Shown piece by piece: positions 19,184 to 29,326 of a DNA stretch of 64,000 bases; position 1 is the stretch's first letter; each line of letters opens with the position of its first letter. A model generated the notes under the pieces. It was given only the letters and a program-made list of their open reading frames with translations, was not told the DNA's origin and ran no database searches. The stretch is from Proluteimonas luteida (GTDB lineage Bacteria; Pseudomonadota; Gammaproteobacteria; Xanthomonadales; Xanthomonadaceae): assembly GCF_021191695.1 (NCBI RefSeq), contig NZ_JAIWPT010000004.1, forward strand, positions 62,001 to 126,000, given 5' to 3'. A program made the translations under genes and the position numbers.

Positions 19184-20578
19184 TCAACGCGCCGGCAGCG
19201 GCGGCGGCGCGGGCGCCGGTCCCGGCGATGCAGCCGCGACCTGGTACCAGTCCACGCGCCGGGTCGCCAGCATGATCGCGGCCAGGATCACGAACAACAG
19301 TCCCGCGCCGAGCACCAGCGCGTTGTCCTCCGACACCAGCAAGCCGTACAGCGCCGCGTAGAGCAGCGCCAGCAGCGCGGTGAAGCCGATGCCCCAGGCG
19401 CGGCTGCGCAGTACCGCCACCAGGTAGGCGCCGAGCAGGCCGACGCAGGCCACGCTGGCGACGAGATAGGCCCAGCCGAACGCGATGCGCTCCGACAAGC
19501 TGACCAGCAGCAGGAAGAAGATCGCCAGCGCCAGCCCGACCAGCGCGTACTGGACCGGATGGATGCGAAGCTGCTGCAACAGCTCGAACATGAAGAAGCC
19601 GGTGAAGGTCAGCAGCACGAACAGGATGCCGTACTTGCTGGCGCGGTCGGCACGCAGGTAGGCGTCGACCGGATCCACCAGCGAGATGCCCAGCAGGTCG
19701 AGGTCGGCGCTGCCGTGTTCGAGCAGCATCGGCGCGGTATGGCGATCGATGCGCCCGCCGTTGCGGTACTGCCGCTGCGCGTCGCTGGCCAGCGACGAAA
19801 TCGCCCAGTCGGCGCGGAACCCGTCGCTGCCGATCTCGCGGCTGGTCGGCAGGAAGCGGCCATTGAACTGCGGGTGCGGCCATGGGGAATCGACGACGAC
19901 GCGGTTCTCGCCCGCCAGCGGCATCACCGCCAGCGACTCGGTCCCGGCGAGCGCGAAGTCGAACACGCTGGACAGTCGCAGCCGCTGGCCGGGCCGGACC
20001 GCGCCAAGCTCGACATGCAGGCCCGAGCCCATGTCGCCGCCGGCGCCCTGCTGCAGCGCCACCGCCGCATCGTCGATGCGCAGCCGCGGCGTGCCGCGCA
20101 GGCCGCGCACGTCGGCGATGCCGTAGCTCAGGAACGGCCGGCCGATGCGGCGCGCCGCCGCGCTGTCGGCGGCATTCTCCTCATCGGGGATGCGCACGTC
20201 GAACGCGGCCTTCATCTGCCCGCCGAGCGCGTACATGCGCACCTCGTGCAGGCCGAGACGGCGCGAGTACGGCGCGAGCGTGCCGGCCATGTCCATCGTC
20301 GTCGGGAAGAACAGCCACTGCCGCTGGCGCTCGCGCAGCACCGTGCCCAGCGGACGGCCGTTCGCGTCCTTCTCCTCGACCTCGACGGTCTCGGTATAGG
20401 GCACCACCAGCACCGGCGCGGCCAGCGCCTGGCCACCGGCCTCGCTGCGGCCGATCTGCGCGACCGCCTCGGCGCGGTAGCGCTGGCGGTCATGGATCAC
20501 GCCGCGGATCAGCAGCAGCGGCAACAGGATCGCCAGGCTCAACCCGGCGACGATCAGGATCTTCAGGGCCAGTCGCAT
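19184..20578 (-). CDS. creD: Inner membrane protein CreD
   Basis: A 464-residue membrane protein of the CreD family, the classical output of the CreBC system, linked to envelope stress and beta-lactam response. An N-terminal helix (MRLALKILIVAGLSLAILLPLLLI) is followed by a large periplasmic domain starting VIHDRQRYRAEAVAQI. Four to five C-terminal helices follow from about residue 320 (KYGILFVLLTFTGFFMFELL), including RIHPVQYALVGLALAIFFLLL, a strongly conserved CreD stretch. A proline-rich tail ends the protein. The ATG at 20578 has GGAG 8 bases upstream. It is last in the creB-creC-creD order on the minus strand. Confidence 0.93.
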   Translation of the reverse strand: MRLALKILIVAGLSLAILLPLLLIRGVIHDRQRYRAEAVAQIGRSEAGGQALAAPVLVVPYTETVEVEEKDANGRPLGTVLRERQRQWLFFPTTMDMAGTLAPYSRRLGLHEVRMYALGGQMKAAFDVRIPDEENAADSAAARRIGRPFLSYGIADVRGLRGTPRLRIDDAAVALQQGAGGDMGSGLHVELGAVRPGQRLRLSSVFDFALAGTESLAVMPLAGENRVVVDSPWPHPQFNGRFLPTSREIGSDGFRADWAISSLASDAQRQYRNGGRIDRHTAPMLLEHGSADLDLLGISLVDPVDAYLRADRASKYGILFVLLTFTGFFMFELLQQLRIHPVQYALVGLALAIFFLLLVSLSERIAFGWAYLVASVACVGLLGAYLVAVLRSRAWGIGFTALLALLYAALYGLLVSEDNALVLGAGLLFVILAAIMLATRRVDWYQVAAASPGPAPAPPPLPAR

Positions 20579-20653
20579 CGCACCACTCCATCGGGAAAGT
20601 GGCGGCAGCGTGCCGCGCGCGCGTGGGCGCACGAAGGCGGCTGTGTGAAGCGG

Positions 20654-22102
20654 CTATGAAGTGGCGACAGTGCGTGCCAGCGGCAGTTCGACGCTCGCGA
20701 TCGCGCCGCCGCCTGCGCGGTTCTCCAGCGTCGCGCGCCCGCCGTGCAGCGCCGCGACCTCGGCCACGAACGCCAGGCCGATGCCGCTGCTGCGGCTGCC
20801 GCCATCGGGCCGTGGCAGCGAATAGAACCGCTCGAACACCCGGTCCAGCGCGTAGCCGGGGATGCCGGGGCCGCGGTCGGCGACGGTGATGCGCACGCGC
20901 TCATCGCCGGCCGGCGCGAGCGCGACTTCGACCTCGCCGCCAGCCGGCGAGAAATCGCAGGCGTTGTCGACCAGGTTGGCGACCATCTGCCGCAGCAGGA
21001 ATGCATCGCCCGGGACCACTGCATCGCGGCACGCGGGAGTGACCTTCAGCCGCAGCATCACCCGGCGCGGATCGGCCTGGAACGCGGCCAGCACCGTATC
21101 GAGCAGCGCCGGCAGCGGCACCCGCTCCGGCTGCTCGATACGCTGGCGGTGCTCGACCGCGGCCAGCGCCAGCAGCTTGTCGATCATCTGCGCCATGCGC
21201 TCGCTCTGGCTGCGCACGCTGGCGGCGAAGCGTGCGCGGTCGGCGTCGGGCAGCGGCGCCTCCAGCAGTTCCGACGCGCCGCGGATCGCCGCCAGCGGCC
21301 CCTTGAGCTCGTGGGTCAGCGCATGCACGTAGCGCTCGACGTACTGCCGGCCTTCCAGCCGCTCGCGCATGGTCTCCAGTGCGCGGCCCAGGTCGGCGAA
21401 CTCGCCGGCCGACGCCGGCGGCGTCGCCCGCTGCCCGGCCGTCACCGCGTCGGCATAGCGGCGCAGGCCGCCGAGCTGGCGCGACAGCCACCACGCGGCC
21501 AGCAGTCCGATCAGCAGCGCGGTGCCGAGCAGCAGCAGGCCCCAGCGCATGATCGTGCGTTCGCTGCGGGCGATGAACGGTGCGATCGCCTGGTTGGGCT
21601 TGGCCACCGCGAGCACGCCGACGATGCGGCTTCCGTCGCGGATCGGGGCGGCGACGTGCATCACCGAACTGGTCTCGTCGTCGGGATCGCTGCGCGTGGA
21701 GCGCGCGCCGTAGCGTCCGCGCAGCGTCAGGTAGACGTCGTTCCAGCGGGAATAGTCGCGGCCGAGGTCGCGGCCGGACGAATCGAACACGACGATGCCG
21801 TCGGCGTCGGTGACGTAGACCCGGTAGTCGGCCGCACGCTTGCGGAAGCCCCAGATGTTGGCGCCGATGTCGCGCGCGCCCAACGCCCGCACCCGGTAGG
21901 CGAACCGGCCGTCGTCGATGCGCCCGGCCAGGAAATCGTCGGTCGCCAGTTCCGCGAGCACGTTGGCGGTGTCGGCCAGCGTGTCCTCCATCGCCTGGCG
22001 CACGCCCGGCTTCACTTCCTGCGAGAACACCCGCATCAGCAGGAACGCGGCCAGCGCGACGATGACGAAATAGCCGAGCAGGATGCGCAGGCCGATCTTC
22101 AT
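20654..22102 (-). CDS. creC: Two-component sensor kinase CreC
   Basis: A 482-residue membrane histidine kinase. An N-terminal helix (GLRILLGYFVIVALAAFLLMRVF) and a second near residues 187-206 enclose a periplasmic sensor domain of about 160 residues with the CreC-like GANIWGFRKRAADYRVYVTD. A HAMP-like linker precedes the HisKA motif HALTHELKGPLAAIRGA (H264). The HATPase domain shows NLVDNACDFSP, DRGPGIPG and SSGIGLAFV. It should phosphorylate CreB. Its stop lies 75 bases ahead of the creD start and its ATG is 40 bases after creB. Confidence 0.92.
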   Translation of the reverse strand: MKIGLRILLGYFVIVALAAFLLMRVFSQEVKPGVRQAMEDTLADTANVLAELATDDFLAGRIDDGRFAYRVRALGARDIGANIWGFRKRAADYRVYVTDADGIVVFDSSGRDLGRDYSRWNDVYLTLRGRYGARSTRSDPDDETSSVMHVAAPIRDGSRIVGVLAVAKPNQAIAPFIARSERTIMRWGLLLLGTALLIGLLAAWWLSRQLGGLRRYADAVTAGQRATPPASAGEFADLGRALETMRERLEGRQYVERYVHALTHELKGPLAAIRGASELLEAPLPDADRARFAASVRSQSERMAQMIDKLLALAAVEHRQRIEQPERVPLPALLDTVLAAFQADPRRVMLRLKVTPACRDAVVPGDAFLLRQMVANLVDNACDFSPAGGEVEVALAPAGDERVRITVADRGPGIPGYALDRVFERFYSLPRPDGGSRSSGIGLAFVAEVAALHGGRATLENRAGGGAIASVELPLARTVATS

Positions 22103-22142
22103 CGGGCCGCTACCCCGTGCCGGCCGCCGCTCGCGGCCGCCA

Positions 22143-22826
22143 TCAGCCCACGTCCAGCGAGTAGCCAAGCCCGCGGTGGGTACGCAGCGGGTCGCTGTCG
22201 GGTGCGACCGCGCGCAGCTTGGCGCGCAGCGTCTTGACGTGGGTGTCGACGGTGCGGTCGCCGCTGTCGAGCGCATCGCCCCAGACCCGGTCCATCAGCT
22301 GCGCCCGCGACAGCACCGCACCGGGCCGCGCCAGCAGCGCCGCCAGCAGGCCGTACTCGTAGCGGGTGAGATCCAGCAACCGGCCGCGAAAGCGGATGCG
22401 CCGGCCTTCCGCGTCATGGACGAAGCCGCCGGCCACATGCGCCCCGAGCGCGGGGCCCGGCGCCGGGGCGGCACGGCGCAGCACCGCGCGCACGCGGGCC
22501 GCGAGCTCGCGCGGCGAAAAGGGTTTCGGCACGTAGTCGTCGGCGCCCAGCTCGAAGCCGAGCACGCGGTCGGCCTCGGCGTCCTGCGCGGTCAGGAAGA
22601 TCACCGGCAACGGCGCGCGTGCGCGCAGTTCGCGGCACAGCGCGAAGCCGCCGAGGTCCGGCAGGCCGACGTCGAGGATCGCCAGGTCGAACGCACGCGA
22701 CCCGGCCGCCTCCAGTGCCGCGCGCGCGGTCAGACAGTGATGCACCGCGTGGCCGTCGCCGCGCAACGCGTAGGCAACGGTATCGGCGATCGCGGTCTCG
22801 TCCTCGACCAGCAGGATCTGCGGCAT
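22143..22826 (-). CDS. creB: Two-component response regulator CreB
   Basis: A 227-residue OmpR-family regulator. The receiver has D8-E9 (VEDE), phospho-acceptor D52 (LAILDVGLPD) and K101 (YVPKPFSPREL). The winged-helix domain ends DRTVDTHVKTLRAKLRAV...HRGLGYSLDVG; the KTLRAKL helix is typical of CreB. The ATG at 22826 has GGAGG nine bases upstream. It is first in the creBCD operon and divergent from rlmJ with a 168-base shared upstream region. Confidence 0.92.
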   Translation of the reverse strand: MPQILLVEDETAIADTVAYALRGDGHAVHHCLTARAALEAAGSRAFDLAILDVGLPDLGGFALCRELRARAPLPVIFLTAQDAEADRVLGFELGADDYVPKPFSPRELAARVRAVLRRAAPAPGPALGAHVAGGFVHDAEGRRIRFRGRLLDLTRYEYGLLAALLARPGAVLSRAQLMDRVWGDALDSGDRTVDTHVKTLRAKLRAVAPDSDPLRTHRGLGYSLDVG

Positions 22827-22994
22827 TCGCTCGTTCCTCCCCGGATGCGACAGGATACGGCGTCGGCGTCCGCTGGCGCTGCCGCGGCCCCGGTCGCGCA
22901 ATGACGCCCGCGTCCGCCCGCGTCGACAGGCGCCGCGGCGCGGCCGGCGCGCACGCGCATGGCCGCCGCCGGCCGCTGCGGCTACGCTGGCGCG

Positions 22995-23852
22995 ATGAAC
23001 TACCGCCACGCCTTCCATGCCGGCAACCATGCCGATGTCCTCAAGCACGTCGTGCTGCTCGCGATCTGCGACGCGCTGACCGCCAAGCCCGCGCCGTGTT
23101 TCGCGCTCGACACCCACGCCGGCGCAGGCGTCTACCGGCTGCAGGCCGAGGAGGCCCGGCGCACCGCCGAGGCCGACGACGGTATCGGCCGGCTGCTGGC
23201 ATCGTCCCCGAGCGACCCGCTGGTGAGGCGTTACCTCGACGCGGTCGCCGCCTGCCGCATCCAGCACGGTGCCGACAGCTACCCCGGCTCGCCATGGCTG
23301 CTGGCGCACGCACTGCGCCAGCAGGACCGCATCGCCTGCTGCGAGCTCGAGCCCGGTGCGCTGGAAGCACTGCGCCGCAGCGTCGGCCACGATCCGCGCG
23401 TGGCCGTGCACGCGCGCGACGGCTATGGCGCGTTCAGGGCGCTGCTGCCGCCTCGGATCGGCGCGCAGCGCTTCGCCCGCGGGCTGGTGCTGGTCGACCC
23501 ACCCTACGAGGCCCAGCAGGCCGAGTTCGACGCCGCGCTGGCGGCGCTGCGCGAAGGCCTGGCGCGCTGGCCGCAGGGCATCTACGCGCTGTGGTACCCG
23601 ATCAAGCAGCGCCGCACCCTGCACGGCTTCCTGCGCAAGGCGGGGCTGCTGCAGACGAAATCGACCCTGGTCGTGGAACTGCTGGTGCGCGCCGACGACT
23701 CGCCGTTGCGGATGAACGGCAGCGGGCTGCTGCTGCTCGATCCGCCATGGCAGCTGGCCTCGGCGCTGGTGCCGGCGCTGCGCGTGCTGCAGCAGGCGCT
23801 CGGCGACGGCGGCGCCTCGACCCGCGTGCACTGGCTGCGCGAGCAGCCCTGA
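22995..23852 (+). CDS. rlmJ: 23S rRNA (adenine-2030 N6)-methyltransferase RlmJ
   Basis: A 285-residue SAM-dependent methyltransferase that modifies A2030 of 23S rRNA. The N-terminus MNYRHAFHAGNHADVLKHVVL is a hallmark of RlmJ. FALDTHAGAGVYRL forms the SAM-binding loop and LVLVDPPYE is the catalytic (D/N)PPY motif. The C-terminal stretch WYPIKQRRTLHGFLRK and the MNGSGLLLLDPPW segment are also conserved. Length fits the family (about 280). The ATG at 22995 is chosen over an in-frame upstream ATG at 22959 because the family starts at MNYRHAFHAG. The gene is monocistronic. Confidence 0.94.
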   Translation: MNYRHAFHAGNHADVLKHVVLLAICDALTAKPAPCFALDTHAGAGVYRLQAEEARRTAEADDGIGRLLASSPSDPLVRRYLDAVAACRIQHGADSYPGSPWLLAHALRQQDRIACCELEPGALEALRRSVGHDPRVAVHARDGYGAFRALLPPRIGAQRFARGLVLVDPPYEAQQAEFDAALAALREGLARWPQGIYALWYPIKQRRTLHGFLRKAGLLQTKSTLVVELLVRADDSPLRMNGSGLLLLDPPWQLASALVPALRVLQQALGDGGASTRVHWLREQP

Positions 23853-23946
23853 ACCTCGCACCCGGCCACGGCCGTTCGCAACGCCTTCACGATGCCTGAA
23901 TCGGCACCTCGTTTAAGGTCGGTGGACCTTCCCAGACCGACTCTCG

Positions 23947-24522
23947 ATGACCGCCCGCAACCGCCTGCCCCCGTGGCACGAAGAGATCCGGCTGGCCAAT
24001 GGCCGCCAGGTCCTGGTCCGACCGATCCGCCCCGCCGACGCCGAACCGCTGCGCGCCGCGTTCGACCTGCTGCAGCCCGACGAGGTCCGGCAGCGGTTCC
24101 TGTACGCGAAGAAGGAACTCTCGCCGGAAACCGCGCTGCGTCTGACCCAGCCCAATCCCAAATCCGAGTTCGTGCTGGTCGCGGCCGAGCCATTGACGCC
24201 CGGCGATGCATTGCTGGGCGCGGTCGCGCGCGCGGCGGTGCTGCCCGGCACCCGCCACGCCGAGTTCCACATCCTGGTCAGCCACTACGTGGCCGGCATG
24301 GGACTGGGCCGGCACCTGATGCGCCGGCTGGTGCGCTGGGCCAAGGGCAAGCGGCTGGAATGCCTGTACGGCGACGTGCTCGAGGAAAACGAGCCGATGC
24401 TGGCGCTGGCCAGGTCGCTGGGGTTCCAGCAGAGCCCGATCGAGGCGCCCGGCATGGTCCGGGTCTCGCTGGATCTCAAGCGCCCATCCGCCGAGGCCAC
24501 AGCCGACACGCCGCAGGACTGA
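23947..24522 (+). CDS. GNAT family acetyltransferase (Pat/AcuA-like domain)
   Basis: A 191-residue stand-alone GNAT domain. It opens with a strand rich in receptor-like sequence (IRLANGRQVLVRPIRPADAEPLRAAFDLL) and a segment RQRFLYAKKELS that resemble the acetyltransferase domain of protein lysine acetyltransferases. The acetyl-CoA site is in AGMGLGRHLMRRLVRWAKGKR, and DVLEENEPMLALARSLGF closes the fold. No CoA-ligase or cNMP domain is fused to it. Protein acetylation is possible but the substrate is unknown. It lies alone between rlmJ and mfd on the same strand. Confidence 0.82.
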   Translation: MTARNRLPPWHEEIRLANGRQVLVRPIRPADAEPLRAAFDLLQPDEVRQRFLYAKKELSPETALRLTQPNPKSEFVLVAAEPLTPGDALLGAVARAAVLPGTRHAEFHILVSHYVAGMGLGRHLMRRLVRWAKGKRLECLYGDVLEENEPMLALARSLGFQQSPIEAPGMVRVSLDLKRPSAEATADTPQD

Positions 24523-24728
24523 ACCGCACGGACTCCGGCCGCCGGAAGCAGACCGGATCCGCGTAGGGCCGGTCCCGACCCGCCACCGCCCGGACACGAT
24601 CCGGACGGTCCGCACCCGCCCCCTGTCTCAGGCCCTGCGACGCATTCGTCTAGAATTGCGGGTTCGCAGCGCCGGCCGCAGGGCTTTCGGCGCTGTCGTC
24701 GTTTCGCCGATCTGGAAGACCGCACCGT

Positions 24729-27700
24729 ATGACCCCCGCTGCCTCCGCCCCGCCGCGCCCCGGCTCGGGCCAGTCCCGCGCCTGGTGGCGCGCCCCTGCC
24801 AGCCGTAGTGCGCTGGCGTGGTCGGTGCTGCAGGCCGCGGCCGCGCACGACGGCCCGCTGCTGCTGGTCGCCCGCGACAACCAGGCCGCGCAGCAGCTGG
24901 AGCACGACCTGCGCACGCTGGCCGGCGACAACCGCGAGCTGCCGGTGCTGGCGTTCCCCGACTGGGAAACCCTGCCCTACGACCGCTTCAGCCCGCATCC
25001 GGACATCGTCTCGCAGCGCCTGGCGGCGCTGCACCGGCTGCCGACGCTGGGCCGCGGCATCGTCGTGGCGGCGGTGCAGACGCTGATGCAGCGGCTGGCG
25101 CCGGTGCAGCACGTGGTCGGCGGCAGCTTCGACCTGGCGGTCGGCCAGACCCTCGACCTGGACGCGGAAAAGCGCCGACTGGAGAATGCCGGCTACGGCA
25201 ACGTGCCGCAGGTCCACGATCCCGGCGACTTCGCCGTGCGCGGCGGCCTGCTCGACGTCTACCCGATGGGCGCCGACCAGCCGTACCGCATCGAGCTGTT
25301 CGACGATGCCATCGAGTCGATCCGCGCGTTCGACCCCGACTCGCAGCGCTCGCTCGACCACGTCCAGGCACTGCGGCTGCTGCCCGGCCGCGAGGTGCCG
25401 CTCGACGACGCCGCGGTCGCCCGCGCGATGGACGCGCTGCGCGAGCGCTTCGACATCGACACCCGCCGCAGCGGCCTGTACCAGGACCTCAAGGCCGGTG
25501 CCGCGCCGGCGGGCATCGAGTACTACCTGCCGCTGTTCTTCGCGCCGCCGCGGCGCGCCTCGCTGGCCGAGCGCGAGGCGCCGCTGGCGACCGCGACGCT
25601 GTTCGACTACCTGCCCGCGACCACCCTGCCGCTGCTCGACGCCGGCGCGTCCGACGGCGCCGACCAGTTCTGGCAGCAGATCGCGCACCGCTTCGATCAG
25701 CTGCGCCACGACATCGAACGGCCGCTGCTGCCGCCGGCGGAGCTGTGGCTGGCACCCGATGCGCTGCGCGAGCGGCTCAACCAGGGCCAGCGCATCGAGG
25801 TCTGCGACGCCGCGCACGCGCGCCACGCGCAGGCCACGGCGCTGGGCGAGCAACCGGCGCCCGAGCTGCCGCTGGCCGCGCGCGACCACGCACCCGCCGA
25901 TGCGCTGCAGTCGTTCCTCGGCCACTATCCGGGCCGGGTGCTGATCGCCGCCGATTCGGCCGGGCGCCGCGAGGCGCTGCTGGAAATCCTCCATGGCGCC
26001 GGGCTGCGGCCGGTGGTGCTGCCGGACTTCCCGGACTTCGCCGCCGACGCCGGCGCGCGCTTCGCGATCGCGATCGCGCCGCTGGAGGACGGCTTCGCGC
26101 TCGACGCGCCGCAGCTGACCGTACTGACCGAACGCCAGCTGTTCCCCGAGCGCGCCACCCAGCCGCGTCGGCGCAAACGCGCCGCGCGCGATCCCGAGAG
26201 CATCATCCGCGACCTCGGGGAGCTCAGCGAAGGCGCGCCGATCGTGCACGAGGACCATGGCGTCGGCCGCTACCGCGGCCTCGTCGTGCTGGAGGCCGGC
26301 GGCCAGCCAGGCGAATACCTCGACATCGAATACGCCAAGGGCGACCGGCTGTACGTGCCGGTCTCGCAGCTGCACCTGGTCAACCGCTACACGGGCGCCT
26401 CGCCCGAGACCGCGCCGCTGCACTCGCTCGGCGGCGAGGCCTGGACCAAGGCGCGCAGGAAGGCGGCCGAGAAGGTCCGCGACGTCGCCGCCGAGCTGCT
26501 GGAAATCCAGGCCAAGCGCCAGGCCCGCGCCGGGCTCGCGCTGGAGGTCGACCGCGCGATGTACGAACCCTTCGCCGCGGCCTTCCCGTTCGAGGAGACG
26601 CCCGACCAGCACGCGGCGATCGAGGCGGTGCTCCGCGACCTCGGTTCCAGCCAGCCGATGGACCGCGTGGTCTGCGGCGACGTCGGCTTCGGCAAGACCG
26701 AGGTCGCGGTGCGCGCGGCCTTCGTCGCCGCCGCGGCCGGCAAGCAGGTCGCGGTGCTGGTGCCGACCACGCTGCTGGCCGAGCAGCACTACCGGACGAT
26801 GGCCGACCGCTTCGCCGACTGGCCGCTGCGCGTGGAGGTGCTGTCGCGCTTCAAGAGCACGAAGGAGATCAAGGCCGAACTGGAGAAGCTGGCGCGCGGC
26901 GAGATCGACGTCATCGTCGGCACCCACCGGCTGCTGCAGCCGGACGTGAAGTTCAAGGACCTGGGCCTGGTCATCGTCGACGAGGAACAGCGCTTCGGCG
27001 TGCGCCAGAAGGAAGCGCTCAAGGCGCTGCGCGCCAACGTGCACCTGCTCACGCTCACCGCCACGCCGATCCCGCGCACGCTGAACATGGCGATGGCGGG
27101 GCTGCGCGACCTGTCGATCATCGCCACCCCGCCGCCGAACCGGCTGGCGGTGCAGACCTTCGTGGTGCCCTGGGACGACGCCCAGCTGGGCGAGGCGTTC
27201 CAGCGCGAGCTCAGCCGCGGCGGCCAGGTGTATTTCCTGCACAACGACGTCGAGAGCATCGGCCGCATGCAGCGCCAGCTGCAGGAACTGGTGCCCGACG
27301 CGCGCATCGGCATCGCCCACGGCCAGATGCCCGAGCGCGAGCTGGAACGGGTGATGCTGGACTTCCAGAAGCAGCGCTTCAACGTGCTGCTGTGCTCGAC
27401 GATCATCGAGTCGGGCATCGACATCCCCAACGCCAACACCATCATCATCAACCGCGCCGACAAGTTCGGGCTCGCCCAGCTGCACCAGCTGCGCGGGCGC
27501 GTCGGCCGCTCGCACCACCGCGCCTACGCCTACCTGGTCATTCCCGACCGGCGCAACATCACCAGCGACGCGCGCAAGCGGCTGGAGGCGATCGCCTCGA
27601 TGGACGAGCTCGGCGCCGGCTTCACCCTGTCGACCCACGACCTGGAGATCCGCGGCGCCGGCGAGCTGCTCGGCGAGGGCCAGAGCGGGCAGATGGCCGA

Positions 27701-28247
27701 GGTCGGCTTCAGCCTCTACACCGAGCTGCTGGAGCGCGCGGTGCGCAGCATCCGCCAGGGCAAGCTGCCGGACGTCGACGACGTCGAGGCGCGCGGCGCC
27801 GACATCGAGCTGCACGTCCCGGCGCTGATCCCCGAGGACTACCTGCCCGACGTGCACACGCGCCTGATGCTGTACAAGCGCATCAGCAGCGCCCGCGACG
27901 GCGACAGGCTGCGCGAGCTGCAGGTCGAGATGATCGACCGTTTCGGCCTGCTGCCCGACCCGGCCAAGCACCTGTTCGCGGTCGCCGACCTCAAGCTGCA
28001 GGCCACCGCGCTGGGCGTGCGCAAGCTCGACCTCGGCGAGGCCGGCGGCCGCGTGCAGTTCGTCGAGAAGCCGAAGGTCGACCCGATGGCGGTGATCCGC
28101 CTGATCCAGGGCCAGCCGGCGCACTACCGCATGGACGGTCCCGACCGGCTGCGCGTCAGCCTCGACCTGCCCGACGCCGATGCGCGCATCCGCACCGCGC
28201 GCGGGCTGCTGATCGCACTGGCGCCGGCCGCGGCGAGCGCACGCTGA
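24729..28247 (+). CDS. mfd: Transcription-repair coupling factor Mfd
   Basis: A 1172-residue ATP-dependent translocase that pushes stalled RNA polymerase off DNA and recruits UvrA. Order seen: UvrB-homology region (FPDWETLPYDRFSPHPDIVSQRLAAL); RNAP-interaction domain (PIVHEDHGVGRYRGLVVLE, about residue 505); RecG-like helicase with Walker A GDVGFGKTEVA (about residue 653); DEEQ box (VIVDEEQRFGV); TATPIPRTL; motif VI QLRGRVGRS; and the C-terminal TRCF domain that masks UvrA binding. Length is normal. The ATG at 24729 follows a leader with a -10-like TAGAAT at 24651-24656. Confidence 0.97.
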   Translation: MTPAASAPPRPGSGQSRAWWRAPASRSALAWSVLQAAAAHDGPLLLVARDNQAAQQLEHDLRTLAGDNRELPVLAFPDWETLPYDRFSPHPDIVSQRLAALHRLPTLGRGIVVAAVQTLMQRLAPVQHVVGGSFDLAVGQTLDLDAEKRRLENAGYGNVPQVHDPGDFAVRGGLLDVYPMGADQPYRIELFDDAIESIRAFDPDSQRSLDHVQALRLLPGREVPLDDAAVARAMDALRERFDIDTRRSGLYQDLKAGAAPAGIEYYLPLFFAPPRRASLAEREAPLATATLFDYLPATTLPLLDAGASDGADQFWQQIAHRFDQLRHDIERPLLPPAELWLAPDALRERLNQGQRIEVCDAAHARHAQATALGEQPAPELPLAARDHAPADALQSFLGHYPGRVLIAADSAGRREALLEILHGAGLRPVVLPDFPDFAADAGARFAIAIAPLEDGFALDAPQLTVLTERQLFPERATQPRRRKRAARDPESIIRDLGELSEGAPIVHEDHGVGRYRGLVVLEAGGQPGEYLDIEYAKGDRLYVPVSQLHLVNRYTGASPETAPLHSLGGEAWTKARRKAAEKVRDVAAELLEIQAKRQARAGLALEVDRAMYEPFAAAFPFEETPDQHAAIEAVLRDLGSSQPMDRVVCGDVGFGKTEVAVRAAFVAAAAGKQVAVLVPTTLLAEQHYRTMADRFADWPLRVEVLSRFKSTKEIKAELEKLARGEIDVIVGTHRLLQPDVKFKDLGLVIVDEEQRFGVRQKEALKALRANVHLLTLTATPIPRTLNMAMAGLRDLSIIATPPPNRLAVQTFVVPWDDAQLGEAFQRELSRGGQVYFLHNDVESIGRMQRQLQELVPDARIGIAHGQMPERELERVMLDFQKQRFNVLLCSTIIESGIDIPNANTIIINRADKFGLAQLHQLRGRVGRSHHRAYAYLVIPDRRNITSDARKRLEAIASMDELGAGFTLSTHDLEIRGAGELLGEGQSGQMAEVGFSLYTELLERAVRSIRQGKLPDVDDVEARGADIELHVPALIPEDYLPDVHTRLMLYKRISSARDGDRLRELQVEMIDRFGLLPDPAKHLFAVADLKLQATALGVRKLDLGEAGGRVQFVEKPKVDPMAVIRLIQGQPAHYRMDGPDRLRVSLDLPDADARIRTARGLLIALAPAAASAR

Positions 28248-28451
28248 CCGCCCACGCGGCGGCAGGGCGGCGGCCTCCGCGAGGCACCGGCCGGGGGCGC
28301 GGCCTACGGGTTTACCCCGGCTGGGGCAGACGCGAGCTGTGTGCCGACGGCGGCAGGCGTATGGTCGGAACGGCCGCAGGGTCCGCCGCCGGGGCGGCAG
28401 GCGCCCACGGCCCGGGCGCCGCCTGCGTCCGCCATCTCTGGGAGGGGAACC

Positions 28452-29315
28452 ATGCGTCAGAACGCCATCATCCTGGCCGCGCTGCTCACCGCGACCATGC
28501 TCCCGGCCGCCGCGCTGGCCAACACGGGCGTGGCCTTCGTCCACGGCACCAGCAAGCACACCAATGCCGCCGCCGACTACTGGACCCACGCCAACATCGA
28601 CTCGGTGCGGCAGGGCCTGCCGGACCCGGCCAACTACACCGTCATCAACTGCGACTTCACCCAGTACATGTGGCATGCCGATGCCGCGGGCTGCGTCGCC
28701 GGCCAGCTGAAGGCGTTCATCGATGCGCGCGGCATCACCGACCTGGTGGTGATCACGCACAGCAACGGCGGCAACGTGCTGCGCTGGATCCTGTCCAATC
28801 CGACCTGGGACAGCCGCTATCCGGAGATCATCCCGAGGATCCGCTGGGTCAATGCGCTGGCGCCCTCGTCCGCCGGCACCCCGCTGGCCGACGCGGTGAT
28901 GGCCGGCAACGTGTTCGAATCCGCGCTGGGCTGGCTGATGGGCTACCAGAACGACGCGGTGCGCATGCAGCAGCTGGGCTGGATGGCCAGCTACAACGCC
29001 AACTGGCTCTACGGCACCAACGGCCGCCCGTCGCTGCCGCGCAGCTTCTACAACGTGGTCGGCACCGACGTGCGCTCGATGCCGTTCACCGCCAATGCCA
29101 ACTGCGGCGGCTACGCGCAGAGCGTCGGCCTGGAATTCACCCAGAACTGGCTGGCGTCGTGTTCGGACGGCTTCCTGGAATGCGCCAGCCAGTCGGCGGC
29201 CGGCACCACCTGGTTCCGCGACGTGCAGCGCACCGACAGCCAGCGCGTGCTCAACCACAACCAGAGCCGCCGCGACTGCTTCGGCCTGGACGTGATCCTG
29301 CGCAACGACCTGTGA
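28452..29315 (+). CDS. Secreted alpha/beta-hydrolase (lipase-like)
   Basis: A 287-residue exported protein. The signal peptide MRQNAIILAALLTATMLPAAALA ends at AxA before NTGVAFVHGTSKHTN. The strand/oxyanion segment VAFVHGT and the nucleophile elbow THSNGGNVL (S104) mark an alpha/beta-hydrolase fold close to triacylglycerol lipase/palmitoyl-thioesterase relatives. Five cysteines (CDF, GCV, NCGG, SCSDG, ECAS) plus a late DCFG could form disulfides in the periplasm or medium. The ATG at 28452 has a strong GGGAGGGG site. The downstream DUF4785-like secreted protein begins 11 bases after its stop, so the pair is an operon. Confidence 0.83.
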   Translation: MRQNAIILAALLTATMLPAAALANTGVAFVHGTSKHTNAAADYWTHANIDSVRQGLPDPANYTVINCDFTQYMWHADAAGCVAGQLKAFIDARGITDLVVITHSNGGNVLRWILSNPTWDSRYPEIIPRIRWVNALAPSSAGTPLADAVMAGNVFESALGWLMGYQNDAVRMQQLGWMASYNANWLYGTNGRPSLPRSFYNVVGTDVRSMPFTANANCGGYAQSVGLEFTQNWLASCSDGFLECASQSAAGTTWFRDVQRTDSQRVLNHNQSRRDCFGLDVILRNDL

Positions 29316-29326
29316 GGACCCGCCCC

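Noticed and set aside
24285..29258. Minus-strand ORF of 1657 codons opposite mfd
   Set aside because: Low-complexity shadow of the mfd frame; no domain, while mfd on the other strand has all its motifs.
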